DNA of 46,255 nucleotides from Acidobacteriota bacterium (lineage in GTDB: Bacteria; Acidobacteriota; Thermoanaerobaculia; Thermoanaerobaculales; Thermoanaerobaculaceae), in assembly GCA_003158745.1 (NCBI GenBank), contig PMLC01000067.1, positions 4,738 through 50,992 on the forward strand, in the 5' to 3' direction. Shown piece after piece: positions 1 to 8,141 of this stretch. Every line of letters begins with the position of its first letter. Positions within the stretch are counted from its first letter, which is position 1. Both the position numbers and the translations under genes were made by a program. The notes under the pieces are model-generated. The model was not told where the DNA came from. It ran no database searches and saw only the letters and a list, made by a program, of their open reading frames with translations.

Positions 1-1050
1 TCGGCCCTCGACCGGTTTGCCCTGCCCCGGCGCGAGCTGGCGGTCGCGCACCGTTCCGGCAAGCTTGTATGCGTGGCGTGCGCGCACCGTTGCAAGCTGG
101 TCGACGGCGCTCGCGGCGTGTGCCTGGTGCGCGGTCGCAGTGGGGACGCGCTCATGGTGCCGTGGGGCTACACGGCGGGCATCGCAATCGATCCCATCGA
201 GAAGAAGCCTTTCTTCCACCTGCTCCCCGGCGCGCGCGCCCTCTCGTTCGGCATGCTCGGCTGCGACCTCCACTGCGGGTACTGCCAGAACTGGTTCACC
301 TCGCAGGCTGTGCGGGACCCGCGGGCGGGCGGGGAGGCGGAGCCGGTGAGCCCCGAGGCGATCGTGGCCGCGGCGGTCGCCCGCCACTGTGATGTCATCA
401 CCTCGACCTACAACGAGCCACTGATAACCTCCGAGTGGGGGCACGACGTGTTCGTGCAGGCACGCGCGGCGGGGCTGGTGACGACGTTTGTTTCGAACGG
501 TCACGCCACGCCCGAGGTCCTCGCCTACCTGGCGCCCGTCATGGACGCCTACAAGGTGGATCTCAAGTCGTTTTCCCCGAAGACCTACGCGGCCCTCGGC
601 GGGAAGTTGCAGCCTGTCCTCGACACGATCGCTGAGCTGTCGACTCGCGGCATCTGGGTGGAAGTGGTCACGCTCATCGTGCCGGGGCTCAACGATTCTC
701 CTGGGGAGTTGCGCGATGTCGCCTCGTTCCTCGTGGGCGTTTCGCCGGACATCCCCTGGCACGTGACGGCGTTCCACCCCGACTACGAGATGACCGGCCC
801 GCCGGCGACCCCGGTCCGGACGCTGCTCGAGGCCGTCGAGATCGGAAGCGCGGCAGGCCTCAAGTTCGTGTACGCCGGAAACCTCCCGGATCGGGTCAGG
901 AACCTCGAGGACACGCGCTGCCCTTCCTGCGGCGCAACCCTCGTCCGCCGGACCGGCTTCACCGTGCAGGAGGTGCGCGTCACGGCCGGAGGGGCGTGCC
1001 CTTCCTGCGGCGCCACCATCGCCGGCCGCTGGGCGAAGCCGGTCGCGTAG
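1..1050 (+). CDS. amrS: AmmeMemoRadiSam system radical SAM enzyme (5'-truncated by window)
   Basis: Radical SAM protein of the AmmeMemoRadiSam (AmrS) family; its physiological reaction is not settled. The frame is open from base 1, and the family's N-terminal Cys-rich segment (CVACAHRC, then GARGVC) is present from about base 70, so the start lies upstream and the piece here is about 349 residues. The 4Fe-4S motif CDLHCGYC (CX3CX2C) is at bases 262-285. The C-terminus carries two CPSCG knuckles (about 919-933 and 1000-1014), the zinc-ribbon-like end typical of this family. An internal ATG at 73 would cut off the first conserved Cys and is rejected as the start. The partner AmmeMemoRadiSam A/B proteins are not in view. 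The stop is followed by a palindromic repeat, then smc. Confidence 0.88.
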   Translation, partial: SALDRFALPRRELAVAHRSGKLVCVACAHRCKLVDGARGVCLVRGRSGDALMVPWGYTAGIAIDPIEKKPFFHLLPGARALSFGMLGCDLHCGYCQNWFTSQAVRDPRAGGEAEPVSPEAIVAAAVARHCDVITSTYNEPLITSEWGHDVFVQARAAGLVTTFVSNGHATPEVLAYLAPVMDAYKVDLKSFSPKTYAALGGKLQPVLDTIAELSTRGIWVEVVTLIVPGLNDSPGELRDVASFLVGVSPDIPWHVTAFHPDYEMTGPPATPVRTLLEAVEIGSAAGLKFVYAGNLPDRVRNLEDTRCPSCGATLVRRTGFTVQEVRVTAGGACPSCGATIAGRWAKPVA

Positions 1051-1096
1051 ACTCTTCGCAAGACAAAGGCTCGGGGTTCGGGGCGCGAAGAAACGC

Positions 1097-1180
1097 GCAG
1101 AGGAGCGGAGGGGAAGAGGACCGCGGCGCTGGCCTCGTCCCTGGCTCCTCCGCTCCCCTGCTCCTCTGCCCCTCCGCCGC
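1097..1180. repeat. GAGGAGC-type palindromic repeat after amrS
   Basis: Purine-rich words related to GAGGAGCGGAGG (1097-1120) are followed by the pyrimidine-rich complement (1146-1180). The 10 bases GCAGAGGAGC pair perfectly with 1160-1169, and a further 6-base match follows after a 2-base slip. It begins 46 bases after the amrS stop and ends about 65 bases before smc. The same words recur at 6570-6600 after another stop codon. There is no U-tract, so a classical intrinsic terminator is not evident. Confidence 0.6.
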
Positions 1181-1244
1181 TGCCGGCGGCGCCAGGAAAG
1201 CAGCCCATCTCAGGCCGCACGGTGGTAGTATCTCAAGTTCGACG

Positions 1245-4200
1245 ATGGGATTGGTGCGTCTCGCTTCGCTCACCCTCGAGGGTTTCAAGTCCTTCGCCGG
1301 ACGTGTGGAGCTCTCCTTCCCGGGCGCGATCATCGCGATCGTCGGACCCAACGGCGCCGGCAAGTCCAACATCTCCGACTCCATCGCCTGGGTGCTCGGC
1401 GAACAGTCCGCGCGCCTCCTGCGCTCCCAGAACATGGCCGATGTGATCTTCGCGGGCGCCCCGAGCAGACCTCCGCTCGGCGCGGCCGAGGTGAGCCTCA
1501 CCCTGGCCTCGCAAGACGGCCGATGGCCGGACACCGACGGCAGGCTCACGGTTTCCCGCCGGGTGATGCGCGACGGCACGTCGGACTACCGGATGCAGGG
1601 GCGTCGCGTGCGTCTCAAGGACATCATGGACGAGCTGATGGACGCCGGCCTCGGTACGCGTGCCTACGCGATTATCGAGCAGGGGCGCATCGGCCAGGTC
1701 CTTTCGGTCAAAGCGACGGAGCGACGCAACCTGTTCGAGGAGGCGGCAGGAATCACCAAGTTCCGCGCTCGCCGCCACGAGGCCGAACTGAAGCTCGCGG
1801 AGACCAGCGCCAACCTCCTGCGGCTCGCCGACGTGGCGGCCGAGGTCAAACGGGCACTGGAGCAGGCCCGGCGTCAGGCGAGGCGCGCCGACAAGCATCG
1901 CGAACTGCGAACCGCGCTCGCCGAGGTTCGCGCCGCCCTGTTCTCCGGGAAGCGGGCCGTGTTGGTCGTGGCCGTCGAGGAGAAGCAGCAGGCGCTGACC
2001 GCGGCGGGCCTCGCCGAGGCCGAGGCCGCAGCGATGCTCGCGAGCGTCGAAGCCGCTCTGGCGGCGTTGCGCCGGGACCTCGATGGCGGTCAGGAGCGTC
2101 TAACCGCTGCCCGTGACCAGGAGGCCAAGAGCGACGCCCTCGCGCAGCGGCGCGAGGCCGAGGAGGCGGCTGCCCGCCGGGAGAACGCGGAGGCGTCGGC
2201 GCGCCGCGAGGCGTCGGCCATCGAGGCTCACCGGTTAGTCGCATCGGCCCAGGCGCTCGTGCAGCAGGGGGCGGTCCTCGTAGCCGCGCTCGCAGGGGCG
2301 GAGGAGACTCGCTCTGGTTGCGAGCGTGACGCCGCCGCGGCCGGCGCGGCGGCCGAGACCACGGAGGTCGTGGCGCGAGCGGCCGGCACCCAGACGGAGG
2401 AGGCCCGCCGAAGCCTGCTCGCCGCGGTCGCGGCCACGAGTGAGGCCCGCAACCGCGTCCACCGGCTCGGGATAGAGCTCGAGCAGGATGGCTACCAGCG
2501 CACCCGCTTGACGTCCGAGCACGAGCGTCTCTCGGCTCATCTCGCCCAGGAGGCGAAGGGCGAGGAGGAGGAGGCCGCCAAGGAGGGTGCCGCAGCGGCG
2601 ACCGCGGCGTCGTTGGAGCGCGAGCGGCAGGAGCTGCGAGGGCGGCAGGAGGCGCTCGCGGCAAGGGCGTCCGACCTGACGGCCAATCGCGACCGCGCCG
2701 GCCACGAACGGTGGCAGGCCCGCCACGAACGAGAAGGTCTCGGTCGCCTGCTCGCTGAGGCGCGCGCACTGCCGACCGCCCTCGCCCGCGCGCTCCCTGC
2801 CGAGAAGCTCCTCGGAACCGTGGCGGACTTCCTGGCCCCGGACTCGGACGTGGCGAAGCTCCTCGATAGCGCCTACGGCGACCTGCTCAACCTCCCGGTC
2901 TGCGCCGACGAGGAGAGCGCGGCGCTCCTCGTGGCGCAGGCGCCCAAGGTCGAGGGGAAACTCGCCGTAGTGATCGCCGACCGCTCGCTGCCCCAGTGGC
3001 CATCACCGCTGCTCGAGCAGGGCGGCGCAGCGCCGGAGAACATGGGATGGCTCTCCGCCGCACTCCCGCGCGCCGCGGTAGCCCGCGACCTTGCGCACGC
3101 GCGGGAGCTCGCCGTAACCGACCCCGATCTGGTCGTTCTGCTTCCGGGCGGCGGCCGGCGGCGAGGCACGTTCCTGGAGCTTCCCGGATCTCGCACCGTC
3201 GCTCCCGGCACCCTCGAACTGCGTATCCGCGAGCGCGACGTGCTCGCCGCGGAGCAGGCGGCCGCCGCCCGCGAGGAGGCCACCGTTGCGGCGCTCGAGC
3301 AGGTCCAGCGCGAGATCGCGGAGATCGCCCCGCGACTGGCCGAGCACGACGCCGCCGTGCAGGCGGCCGCAGAGGCACTGGCGGCAGCGTCGTCCGCGAG
3401 GTCGTCGCTCCACCGCGAGCGCGAGCGGCTCGAGCGCGAGCTCGAGGCGCTTGCCGCCGAGCTGACGCGCCTCGGCGACGAGAGCAACGCCTTGGCGGGC
3501 CGTCTCGTGGTGGCGCGCGAGGAGGTCGAGCGGCTCGGGAAGCGTTCCTCCGAGATGGAGGCCGAGGTGGATGCCCTCGCACGCGATGCCGACCGCGCGC
3601 GCGAGGCCGCGGCCTCGGCGCGAGCCCAGGCCGAGCGAGCGCGCGGCGCGGAGGCGGTAGCTATCGAGCGCGTCGCCGGGGCCCGGCGGGACGTCGAGCG
3701 CCACCGCGAGGAGCTGGCCGAACTCAGGCGGCGCGAGACGGCGGCTCGCGACGACGCCAAGGTGCAAGGCGAGCGCGCCGAGACGGCTGGCCGCGCGGCG
3801 GTTTCGGCACGCGTCGAGCTCGAGGAGCTGCTGGCGCATCGGACCGCCGCGCACAACGATGTCGAGCGGCTCACGGCCGAGGTCGGAGGTATCCGCGCGC
3901 GGGTGGAGACCGCCTCCGGCGAAGCCGAGCAGCGCCGGATCGGGCATCTCGCGGCCCGCGACGCGGCCCACGCTGCCCGCCTCGCCCTCGCCGAGACCAA
4001 CGGGGCACGCGAGAAACTCGAGGAGACCATAGCCCTGACGCTGGCCGGCCAGGCCGAGCTGCCGTCGCCTCCGCCGGCCGAGGCAGTACCCGAGTTCGAG
4101 GCGCGCGAGCAGGCTCTCGCGGCCGAGCTCGAGGCGCTCGGCCCGGTGAACGAGCTCGCCGTCGCCGAGCGCGACGGACTCGAGCAGCGCCATGCATTTC

Positions 4201-4733
4201 TCAGGGAGCAACGCCGCGATCTCGAGAATTCGATGGAGTCGCTCAACGGCACGGTCAAGGAGCTCGACTCCACGTGCGCCGAGAGGTTCCTCGCCACGCT
4301 CGCCGAGGTGAACGTCGCCTTCGATGCCGTCTTCCGGCAGCTCTTCGGCGGCGGCGAGGCGAGGGCCGAGCTTTCCGACCCCGAGGCCCCGCTCGAGAGC
4401 GGGATCGAGATCCGCGTTCGGCCGCCGGGCAAGCACACGCAGTCGGTGTTGCTGCTCTCCGGCGGCGAGAAGGCCCTCGCAGCGGTGGCGCTCCTGCTCG
4501 CCCTTTTCCGCATCCGCCCGGCGCCGTTCTGCCTGCTCGACGAGGTGGATGCCCCGCTCGACGACGCGAATGTCGAGCGCCTCGCGACCCTCCTGCGCGA
4601 GATGAGCGAGGGTACGCAGTTCCTGCTCATCACTCACAACCGCAGGACGATGGCCCATGCCGACGTGCTCTACGGCGTCACCATGGAGGAGTCGGGCGTC
4701 TCCCGCATCGTTTCGGTCCGCCTCGAGGAGTAG
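1245..4733 (+). CDS. smc: Chromosome segregation protein SMC
   Basis: Structural maintenance of chromosomes ATPase, which with ScpA/ScpB (not in this window) forms the condensin-like complex that compacts and segregates the chromosome. It has 1162 residues, a normal length. Residues 34-41 hold the Walker A motif GPNGAGKS; long Ala/Glu/Arg-rich coiled coils flank a hinge at about 520-650; the C-terminal head has the signature LLSGGEK (from about 1070) and Walker B CLLDEVD (about 1096). The ATG at 1245 is chosen because MGLVRLASLTLEGFKSF is the family N-terminus; the open frame extends far upstream but that part is noncoding repeat. No Shine-Dalgarno is visible, and a TAGTAT -10-like box sits at 1226-1231, so the leader may be very short. 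The next gene starts two bases after the stop. Confidence 0.95.
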   Translation: MGLVRLASLTLEGFKSFAGRVELSFPGAIIAIVGPNGAGKSNISDSIAWVLGEQSARLLRSQNMADVIFAGAPSRPPLGAAEVSLTLASQDGRWPDTDGRLTVSRRVMRDGTSDYRMQGRRVRLKDIMDELMDAGLGTRAYAIIEQGRIGQVLSVKATERRNLFEEAAGITKFRARRHEAELKLAETSANLLRLADVAAEVKRALEQARRQARRADKHRELRTALAEVRAALFSGKRAVLVVAVEEKQQALTAAGLAEAEAAAMLASVEAALAALRRDLDGGQERLTAARDQEAKSDALAQRREAEEAAARRENAEASARREASAIEAHRLVASAQALVQQGAVLVAALAGAEETRSGCERDAAAAGAAAETTEVVARAAGTQTEEARRSLLAAVAATSEARNRVHRLGIELEQDGYQRTRLTSEHERLSAHLAQEAKGEEEEAAKEGAAAATAASLERERQELRGRQEALAARASDLTANRDRAGHERWQARHEREGLGRLLAEARALPTALARALPAEKLLGTVADFLAPDSDVAKLLDSAYGDLLNLPVCADEESAALLVAQAPKVEGKLAVVIADRSLPQWPSPLLEQGGAAPENMGWLSAALPRAAVARDLAHARELAVTDPDLVVLLPGGGRRRGTFLELPGSRTVAPGTLELRIRERDVLAAEQAAAAREEATVAALEQVQREIAEIAPRLAEHDAAVQAAAEALAAASSARSSLHRERERLERELEALAAELTRLGDESNALAGRLVVAREEVERLGKRSSEMEAEVDALARDADRAREAAASARAQAERARGAEAVAIERVAGARRDVERHREELAELRRRETAARDDAKVQGERAETAGRAAVSARVELEELLAHRTAAHNDVERLTAEVGGIRARVETASGEAEQRRIGHLAARDAAHAARLALAETNGAREKLEETIALTLAGQAELPSPPPAEAVPEFEAREQALAAELEALGPVNELAVAERDGLEQRHAFLREQRRDLENSMESLNGTVKELDSTCAERFLATLAEVNVAFDAVFRQLFGGGEARAELSDPEAPLESGIEIRVRPPGKHTQSVLLLSGGEKALAAVALLLALFRIRPAPFCLLDEVDAPLDDANVERLATLLREMSEGTQFLLITHNRRTMAHADVLYGVTMEESGVSRIVSVRLEE

Positions 4734-4735
4734 CC

Positions 4736-6544
4736 GTGGGCCGCACACGCCCCGCTCCCGCGGCCGCAAACCCGGGCGTTCGCCCGCTCGAAGCGCTCTC
4801 TTTCCTTGCTGCGATGGTGCTCGTCCTCGTCGTGCCGTTGATCTTCGACGGTGCCGCCTTCGACGCGTTCCGCGGTCCCAAACGCGATCTGGCCGCGGCC
4901 GCATGGGCCATGCTGGCCGCGGTGTTTGCCGTCACAAACCTGGGCGGTGCCGCGTGGCGAGACCGGTGGTGGCCCGCGTGGGGCGGGGTCGTGGCCGGCG
5001 GGCTCATGAGCGCCGTCCTCTGTCCGGAGCCCGCTCGCGCCCTCGCCAACCTCCTTCCGGTCGCGCTCGCGGCCCTCGGCTGGGGTGCGCTGCGCCAACT
5101 GTCCGAGGAGCGCCGCAGGTTCCTCGTCCGTCTCGTGGTCTGGGCGGGCTTCATCGAGGCATGCCTCGTGCTCCTGTTCCTGAGGCCCGAGTGGCAGCCG
5201 CGGGCCTTCTCGCTGCTGGACCTCGGCGGCCGCTACGGTTGGGTCGGAACGATTGGTAACCCCGGCGACGTGGCGACCTTCCTTGTGCTTCCGGCGCTGC
5301 TCGCGGCCGAACGTGCCCTGAGGTCGCACCACCGGAGGTTCGCCTGGGCGGGTGCTGCCGTGCTCATTGTCGGCGTGCTGCTCGGGACCCGCACGGTCAC
5401 CGGGGCGCTCGCCCTGACCGCAGGCGCGCTGGTCCTCGCGTGGCGCGGCGTTCCACGTTCGAGACGTCTCCCGGTCATCGCAGTGGTGCTCATCGTTGCC
5501 GTCGGTGCGTTCGTCGCCACACCTCTCTCGCGGAGGGTCGCCGCTGCCGTCGGTGAGGCCCACGGTGGCCTCATCTGGCTCGGGAGCGCGCGAGGTGCAG
5601 CGTACGCGGCTGCCGGCTCGATGTTCGCCGCCCGGCCTGCGACCGGCGTCGGGTTCGGGTTGTTCGAGGCCAACTCGTTCCGGTTCCAGAGTCAGGACGC
5701 GCTCGCCGAGCGCGGGCGGGTGCTGGGCATGGTGACCGGCTTCGGTGAGGCCCATAACGACCCCCTCCAGTACGCCGCGGAGACCGGACTCCTGGGGCTG
5801 CTGCTCGCCGCGGCAGGGGTGGTCCTCGCGGTACGACGCCGAAGAACTGCGCCCTTGGCAAAGTCGGTCGACCTGGTGCCGATCGCCACCGCCGCGCTCG
5901 TCCTGGCGCTCACGCAGTTCCCGCTCCACCTCGCCGCCATTGCGGCCCAGTGGGTTGTGCTGGCGGCTCTCGCGGCCCCGCCCTTGCCGGCACCGCCGGT
6001 CCTCTCCGGCTGGCCTGGGCGTCTGCGCCTGCTCGCGATCGGGCTCCTGATCGGAGCCGCCATCACGGTAACGTGGGAGCGATACCGTGCCGCTGCCGCA
6101 ATGCAGCAGGCCAGGGTCCTGGTCGACACGCTGCGAACCGCGCCGTTGCGCCCGGCCGCAAAGGCCGAACTGGCGCGAGCCGCACTGGCCAACCTTCGGC
6201 CCAGAGTGTTTTGGCTTGCGGGCTCCTGGGAGGCCGCGGTGACGCTCGGGAACGTCGCTGCGGCAGCCGGCGAGACGGGCGTTGCGCTCGACAGCTTCGG
6301 CCGCGCGCTCGCGCTCGCCGACCGGCCCGAGGTGCGGTTCGACGTCGGCATGACGCTACTGATGGCCGGCGACAGAGAGGAAGGAATGGGCCAGCTCGTC
6401 AGGGCGGTCCAGCTCAACCCGGCAGTCTTCCGGGAGATCAAGGACCCGGCCCTGTCGCGCGAGCTGCGCGGTCGGCTCGACGCCTCAGGCTACGGTGCGA
6501 AGCATTCGTGGATGTTCAAGGACACCCCCGCCGAACAACCGTGA
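4736..6544 (+). CDS. O-antigen ligase/polymerase-like membrane protein with C-terminal TPR
   Basis: Predicted multi-spanning inner-membrane protein of the Wzy/WaaL (O-antigen ligase) superfamily, which join or polymerise lipid-linked glycans at the periplasmic face. The GTG at 4736, two bases after the smc stop, gives 602 residues. About ten hydrophobic segments run to about residue 450. The family's large-loop signature is visible: a GTIGNPGD motif, then GVGFGLFEANSFRF followed by EAHNDPLQYAAETGLLG, where the HND/E residues are the conserved catalytic-loop type. The last 100 or so residues are soluble and read as one or two TPR-like helices (VALDSFGRALALADRP). No glycosyltransferase neighbours are present, so the glycan cannot be named. 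Co-transcription with smc is likely from spacing. Confidence 0.8.
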   Translation: MGRTRPAPAAANPGVRPLEALSFLAAMVLVLVVPLIFDGAAFDAFRGPKRDLAAAAWAMLAAVFAVTNLGGAAWRDRWWPAWGGVVAGGLMSAVLCPEPARALANLLPVALAALGWGALRQLSEERRRFLVRLVVWAGFIEACLVLLFLRPEWQPRAFSLLDLGGRYGWVGTIGNPGDVATFLVLPALLAAERALRSHHRRFAWAGAAVLIVGVLLGTRTVTGALALTAGALVLAWRGVPRSRRLPVIAVVLIVAVGAFVATPLSRRVAAAVGEAHGGLIWLGSARGAAYAAAGSMFAARPATGVGFGLFEANSFRFQSQDALAERGRVLGMVTGFGEAHNDPLQYAAETGLLGLLLAAAGVVLAVRRRRTAPLAKSVDLVPIATAALVLALTQFPLHLAAIAAQWVVLAALAAPPLPAPPVLSGWPGRLRLLAIGLLIGAAITVTWERYRAAAAMQQARVLVDTLRTAPLRPAAKAELARAALANLRPRVFWLAGSWEAAVTLGNVAAAAGETGVALDSFGRALALADRPEVRFDVGMTLLMAGDREEGMGQLVRAVQLNPAVFREIKDPALSRELRGRLDASGYGAKHSWMFKDTPAEQP

Positions 6545-6555
6545 CCGGGGTCCGA

Positions 6556-6722
6556 AGCAACGAGCAGAAGAGCGGAGGGGCTGAGGAGCAGAGGAGCAAA
6601 GACCGTTCGGTGGTTCCAAGGTCCGAACGTTCGAGTGTTCACACTCTCCGGGCCCAACAATGGCTGCTGAACCTGCGAACCTGCGAACGTGCGAACAGTC
6701 GTCTCTCCTTTGCCCCTCTGCT
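6556..6722. repeat. Reiterated-word palindrome after the O-antigen ligase gene
   Basis: This starts 12 bases after the stop codon. The left outer arm (6570-6602, GAGGAGC-type words ending in CAGAGGAGCAAAG) pairs with 6707-6719 (12 of 13). Inside are reiterated GTTCG/GTTCAC words (about 6605-6642) and their complements, CGAAC-type words (CTGCGAAC repeated, 6669-6696). It fills most of the 232-base gap before the EamA gene. I see no coding capacity; the short ORF ATG at 6756 stops after five codons. Confidence 0.6.
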
Positions 6723-6776
6723 GCCGGACATCGACGATCCTGTATTCTGGCGTCCATGCAGCTCGACCGGTGAACC

Positions 6777-7649
6777 GTGGGCCAGCTCTTCGCCCTCCTG
6801 ACCGCGGTGATCTGGGCAATCGCCGTGATCCTCCTGAAGAGATCCGGGGAGACAGTGCCCCCGTTCTCGCTCAACCTCTTCCGCGTCGTCGTCTCGACCG
6901 CGCTCCTGGTGCCCACGGTGGCCGTGGCCGGCCAGGCCAGTTGGAGTCAGGGCTCCCTGCGAGACGTCTTGATCCTCTTCGCGAGCGGGATCATCGCCAT
7001 CGCCACCTCGGACACCCTTTTCCACATGAGCCTCAACGCCGTCGGCGCGGGGATCTCCGCGATCATCGACAGCCTCTACGCACCTCTCACGGTGCTGCTC
7101 GCCACCGTGCTGCTCGGCGAACATCTCTCGGCGCGGCAGCTCCTCGGGATGGCGCTCGTCATCACCGGAGTCCTCGTCGCCGCCCAGCATGAGGCTCCCC
7201 ACGGCGTCACTCCGCGGCAGCTTGTCCTGGGCGTAGTGTGGGGCGTCCTCGCGATGATCGCCCTGGCGCTCGGGATCGTGATCGCCAAGCCCGTCCTCGA
7301 CCATTCCCCCGTGCTGTGGGCGACGATCGTCCGCCAGATCGGCTGCCTCGGCGTGATGCTCCCGATCGCGCTGCTCTCGCCGCGCCGCCGCGAGATCTTC
7401 CATGTCTTCCGGCCGTCGCGAGGCTGGCGGTTCTCGCTGCCAGGCGCCATCCTCGGGTCGTACCTCGCGCTCATTTTCTGGATCGCCGGGATGAAGTACA
7501 CCAAGGTCGGGATCGCCGCGATTCTCAACCAGTCGAGCACGATCTACGTCCTCGTCCTGGCCGCGATCTTCCTGAAGGAGCCGTTCACGCGGAGGAAGAT
7601 GCTGGCATCGGTCATCGCCATCGCCGGCATCCTCCTCGTCACCCTCTAG
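6777..7649 (+). CDS. EamA/DMT-family transporter
   Basis: Drug/metabolite-transporter superfamily permease of 290 residues with ten predicted membrane helices in two homologous EamA halves. The first half ends near residue 140 (LLGMALVITGVLVAA) and the second covers about 150-290 (ILNQSSTIYVLVLAAIFLKEPFTRRKMLASVIAIAGILLV). The substrate cannot be read from sequence; the family includes exporters of amino acids, nucleosides and sugars. The start is GTG at 6777: the in-frame ATG at 6756 meets a TGA five codons later, so it cannot be the start. It stands alone between two intergenic repeat regions; a TATTCT box at 6742-6747 is a possible -10, with no convincing -35. Confidence 0.88.
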   Translation: MGQLFALLTAVIWAIAVILLKRSGETVPPFSLNLFRVVVSTALLVPTVAVAGQASWSQGSLRDVLILFASGIIAIATSDTLFHMSLNAVGAGISAIIDSLYAPLTVLLATVLLGEHLSARQLLGMALVITGVLVAAQHEAPHGVTPRQLVLGVVWGVLAMIALALGIVIAKPVLDHSPVLWATIVRQIGCLGVMLPIALLSPRRREIFHVFRPSRGWRFSLPGAILGSYLALIFWIAGMKYTKVGIAAILNQSSTIYVLVLAAIFLKEPFTRRKMLASVIAIAGILLVTL

Positions 7650-7650
7650 T

Positions 7651-7788
7651 GGCGCCGCCGATAGCGGACCATCTGCGTTGTCGGCCTTCGGCGGTTCGGA
7701 TCCTCACATAGCCTCCGGCTATGCTCCGGTCCGACCGCCTCGTCCTCCTAGCATCTGGCCCACTCTCGGCGGCGCGGCTCCACGCACG
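7651..7788 (+). repeat. Structured intergenic repeat, copy 1 (forward)
   Basis: This begins one base after the EamA stop. An outer stem pairs 7652-7664 with 7763-7775 (12 of 13), an inner stem pairs 7690-7700 with 7730-7739 (one bulge), and the tip hairpin CATAGCC/GGCTATG lies at 7707-7723. The part from 7701 aligns without gaps beyond the tip to the reverse complement of 7913-7996 (copy 2), including a shared GGCGGCGCGG block. No ORF is credible here. Confidence 0.65.
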
Positions 7789-7912
7789 CTGCCACCGCCC
7801 TGCACAGGCTGAGTCGTGGCTTCACTGAGCAGGCACCCACGACAAATGCTGGAGCTTCTCGATCTCCATGAACGGCGCTGCGCCACAGTCCTAGGTGGGA
7901 CCTCACAGCACG
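7789..7912. other. Spacer between two facing repeats
   Basis: These 124 bases lie between the two inverted repeat copies. I see no ORF with a start signal, no tRNA-like fold and no clear promoter. Together with the flanking repeats (7651-7788 and 7913-8035) and the tail to 8141 it makes the 492-base gene-free stretch after the EamA gene. Confidence 0.4.
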
Positions 7913-8035
7913 GCGTGTAGCCGCGCCGCCGCCGTTGGGCCTATGGCAAGGCGCGCGAGCCGGTCGCACCGGAGCGTACCCGGAGGTACGTGAGGACAGG
8001 CGAGACGCGGCTTTGCCGCGGCTCGCGGGGGGAAC
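7913..8035 (-). repeat. Structured intergenic repeat, copy 2 (reverse)
   Basis: Reverse-oriented relative of copy 1. Read on the minus strand from 7996, it has the same TCCTCAC flank, a hairpin tip with stem GTACC/GGTAC around a TCCG loop, the same GCTCCGGT-N-CGACCG flank and the same GGCCCA and GGCGGCGCGG blocks. A second hairpin, CGCGGC-TTT-GCCGCG, lies at 8006-8020. The stem differs from copy 1 on both sides but remains complementary. Confidence 0.65.
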
Positions 8036-8141
8036 GGGGGGTCAAGAGCGGCCGGGCGGGCGGTGGAGCGGCCGCGGGACCCCCCGCCCGGATAGCTCCG
8101 GCGAGCGCAACGCAGCCAGAGGTCCGACGCCGGCGGCGCCC
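8036..8141. other. G/C-rich hairpin tract downstream of the 834-residue gene
   Basis: A GGGGGGTC tract (about 8036-8043) is mirrored by GACCCCCC (about 8079-8086), with CCGGGCGGGCGG/CCGCCCGG words between and after them, so the tract can fold into a strong hairpin. It lies just past the stop of the minus-strand gene that ends at 8142. It lacks a clear U-run, so terminator function is only a possibility. Confidence 0.35.

Noticed and set aside
2873-4633. 586-residue ORF antisense to smc
   Set aside because: Arg/Ser-rich shadow of a GC-rich coiled-coil gene; smc is clearly real.
7651-8141. Small RNA gene or CRISPR in the gene-free stretch
   Set aside because: The repeats occur as only two diverged inverted copies, not a regular array, and no promoter or terminator pair frames an RNA.
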